This document shows, piece by piece, positions 61,440 to 64,000 of a stretch of 64,000 bases of DNA. The position numbers and the translations under genes were made by a program. The notes under the pieces were generated by a model, which saw only the letters and a list, made by a program, of their open reading frames with translations, did no database searches and was not told the DNA's origin. This DNA comes from Ptychodera flava (Eukaryota; Hemichordata; Enteropneusta; Ptychoderidae), in the NCBI RefSeq assembly GCF_041260155.1, contig NW_027248375.1:310001-374000 (forward strand). The letters are read 5' to 3'. Position 1 is the stretch's first letter. Each line of letters starts with the position of its first letter.

Positions 61440-61780
61440 GGTAAAGGGCCGAAAATAAATCACATTGAGGGAGGGCCGGTATTTATCAAAATGAGGCTGT
61501 GCGTAAAATAGTGACCTTAAGAAATATTTTTAGAAAAATGACCCTTACCAATTTCCAGTAAAGAAAATTGCACTTCAAGTATTTGACAGAATTATTTAGT
61601 GTGATTTTTTGTAAAAGTTAAAAAGTGTTCTTTGAAAGTATAAAGGTAAAATAAGAGATGTATGTGAAGTAAGATATTATTGATACAGGTTGTGACAAGT
61701 AGGGGGAGTGTCAATGTTTTTGCGAATGAAAAATGGGAAGCGTCACTCTTTTTTCAAACACTTTGGAAGGGTCACTTTTT
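61440..61780. other. No gene seen
   Basis: AT-rich sequence with TGACCCTT-type phrases; nothing supportable. Confidence 0.4.
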
Positions 61781-61787
61781 ACGTGCA

Positions 61788-62485
61788 TTAGTTTTGAAGG
61801 TAATTTGCGACATAAAACTTTGGAGTATGGGGTAAATTTTGGTCTTACTTCATGAAAACCATAAAAGGTATTGCATATTGCAACATATCATTTTAAAGAC
61901 GAGTGAATGAACTTTCTAATGATACCCCGTCTCGTAAATAAGCTCAGCAGAAGACTTACAATAAGACAGGTTTAACAACAACGAATGCGAGTCAGTAAGA
62001 CTGTGATTTTGCGGTACCCTTCAAATATGACTGTTACAGCTACAGGATCCAAATATTTTTTCTTTTAAAAGTTTATTTCATATTGCTAACATGTACCTGT
62101 AGCAAATTACATAAAGTTAATACACAGCATTACCTTTTGTATTATGTCTAGGTAAATAATTGGTGGAATTTACATTAGTTTTGGCAGTAATTTGTGACAT
62201 AAAACTTTAGGGTATGGGGTAAATTATGGCCCTAATTCATAAAAATTACAGAAGATATTGCATATTGCCATATGCCATTTTCAAGAAGAATAATCACCTT
62301 TCTAATGATACCCATAACTTAGGTCATGTTAAACAGTAAGCTCAGTCGATCACGTACAAGAAGATAGGTTTGACAAAAATCCATGTGGGTCACAAAATCG
62401 TGATTTTTGTGGTACCCTTCAAAACATGACCGTAACAGCTATTGAGTCCCTATATCTTGTCTGTTAAAATCCACTTCTTATTTTA
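61788..62485 (+). repeat. Direct duplication, period about 385 bp
   Basis: Two diverged units share TTAGTTTTG, GACATAAAACTTT, GTATGGGGTAAATT, ATATTGCATATTGC, CTTTCTAATGATACCC, AAGCTCAG, GTGATTTT, GGTACCCTTCAAA and ACAGCTA in the same order (unit 1 from 61788, unit 2 from 62173). Confidence 0.85.
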
Positions 62486-62499
62486 GGGATCCCAAAGGC

Positions 62500-63290
62500 T
62501 TCTGAAAATTACAGGTTTGTTATCCTTTAGGGTTGGGGTGCACCTAGACGCCCCCTCTAGCCTCGACCTAATAGATTGTTAGTAATGCTTGCTGTATAAG
62601 TGAGACAAGGAGGCATAGACAATTTTCCAAATACGTCTTATCAAAATTATTTTATAGAAAAATATTTAAAAATTAAATTATAAAAATAGACAGTCATCAA
62701 TAATGGAGAAAGTGGCAATATGACTATGTGTGCGCGTTTAAAGTCTTCTTTTAAGGCTGCGCGTTTGTTCATTGCATAACAATAAACTGCCCATTCACGA
62801 TAAACAATGTAGCAAAACTTGCAATTTTAGTGACTGGAGAGAATAATGCATCAAAATTGTTAGATGGTATTTTGGGTAAAAAATTTCAAAATTGTCAAAA
62901 ATTCAATTAAAGTCGTCCTGTTCTATGTACACAAATTAATTTTGCTAAAGTTTTTGTTGCTCATAAAGAGCAGAATCTGAGCTTTCCAAAAATGTATGGT
63001 TTGTGCTATTTCATGCTAGTTTACTTTTGTGCTATTTCATGCTAGTTTACTTAATGTAGGGGAGGATATAGTACCCCCTACCCCTACCCATTTTTTGCCA
63101 TTTTTTTCAGTACATGCAAATCAAAATCCAGCCCAGATAGGTAGTGCATCCCAAAATATCCAATGTTAACATCTTTTTTCTTGTTCAGCAGGTCCTAAAG
63201 AAAAAAAATACCCATGTAGTAGGGATGGGGAGGGGGGGAGGCACGGCATATGGGGAGAGAATACCGCCAAAAATTATCTTGATATCTTTA
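62500..63290. other. No gene seen
   Basis: AT-rich; a 28-bp duplication (TTTGTGCTATTTCATGCTAG) lies at about 62999-63052. No coding evidence. Confidence 0.5.
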
Positions 63291-63692
63291 TTTAAACTAT
63301 CTCATCATTATTATTCCATTTATTTTGGTGATTTGGTTATAATTATGTAAATATTTTGCCATTATTATGCAATTATTTGATCATTATTTGGATATTATTT
63401 TGACATAATAACGAACCTATTTGGTAATTCGGTTGTTGTGACATTATTTGGCATTCATGTCTTGATTCGGAACTTATACCATCATTATTTTGCCATTATT
63501 TGGTGATTGGGTCATTTTTATCTCATTATTTGGTCTGTATTATGCGATTATTTGGTGATTATTATGACATGACCTCGAGATTATTATGAATTATTATGTT
63601 AATTCGGTTCTTTTGCCATTATTCGGCATTGATGTCTTGTTTCGGAACTTATTCCATCATTATTTTGCCATTATTTGGTGATTAGGTCATTT
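63290..63692 (+). repeat. ATTATTTGG-rich minisatellite with ~184-bp duplication
   Basis: ATTATTTTGCCATTATTTGG and similar phrases recur throughout. Larger units share GGCATTxATGTCTTG, TTCGGAACTTAT and CCATCATTATTTTGCC (about 63449 and 63633). Confidence 0.8.
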
Positions 63693-63747
63693 TTAGCTCA
63701 CGTGTGTAAACACGCTGGCTATTGTCATAGCGATGTCTGTCTGTCTG

Positions 63748-63804
<57 letters not shown>

Positions 63805-64000
63805 TTAGTGTGTGTGTGTGTGTGTGTGTGTCTGTCTGTCTGTCTGTCTGTTTACACGATTACTCAAAAACGCCTGAACGGATTCAAGTCAGATTTGGTA
63901 CACAGGTACCATGTGGTACTTGCAAGAACTGATTAGATTTTGGTTAGTGTGGCTTGCATATAAATGAAGTTATGCAATATCAAATTTTTCCATACAATGG
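63693..64000 (+). mobile_element. ~146-bp-period repeat element, copy A, head only (cut by window end)
   Basis: Begins TAGCTCACGTG, then CATAGCGATG, (TGTC)n, (GT)n to about 63830, (TCTG)n to 63852, then TTTACACGATTACTCAAAAA, GCCTGAACGGATTCAAGTC and finally TTTTGGTTAGTGTGGCTTGC to the window end. The last 65 bp are the inverted counterpart of 61280-61345. The microsatellite and CCTGAACGGATT part is missing from copy B. The window ends before the tandem units. Confidence 0.75.

Overview
This is a eukaryotic, animal window, AT-rich, with long GT-AG introns and many short transposon-derived repeats. The gene content (a NACHT-WD40 protein, a C8orf48-like protein, and a CXC-tailed multicopy protein family that I know from marine invertebrates) points to an invertebrate, probably a marine deuterostome or lophotrochozoan. 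I cannot name the species.

Layout. 1-6.4 kb: no supportable gene. 6.4-6.6 kb: an hAT-type MITE with an 8-bp target duplication. 6.8-22.4 kb: an intact eight-coding-exon plus-strand gene (322 codons) resembling vertebrate C8orf48; its introns carry hairpins, a large foldback complex (10.0-12.8 kb) and a ~1.7-kb repeat (15.0-16.7 kb). 22.4-33.1 kb: a nursery of small DNA elements (foldback, TIR elements, a 91-bp perfect-like palindrome with 9-bp duplication, two abutting TTAA-flanked elements, one carrying a tRNA-type SINE, and an hAT-like 2-kb element). 33.46-51.98 kb: a plus-strand NWD1/TEP1-like gene (DUF4062-like N-terminus, NACHT, 14 WD40 repeats) whose tiny first coding exon lies 10 kb upstream of the second. 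Inside that first intron, on the opposite strand (35.2-40.8 kb), sits a broken copy of a multicopy gene whose protein combines zinc-ligand N-terminal modules, a FEN1/XPG-type nuclease with all seven catalytic acids visible, and a tesmin-like CXC tail. 47.4-48.9 kb: a Helentron/pearl-like repeat in an intron of the NWD gene. 54.1-55.1 kb: a TTAA-flanked element with ~170-bp inverted repeats and a small acidic ORF. 57-64 kb: inverted copies of a ~146-bp-period repeat family, a second full copy of the 545-bp foldback element, another long palindrome, and microsatellites.

The most interesting items are the FEN1-like/CXC multicopy gene, the gene model joining the 33.46-kb exon to the NACHT gene, and the number of near-perfect palindromic elements. 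The NACHT gene has at least four reading-frame changes in its two last exons while its splice sites and all other exons are clean, so it is either a young pseudogene or affected by sequence errors. All family assignments are from memory of motifs; no search was run.
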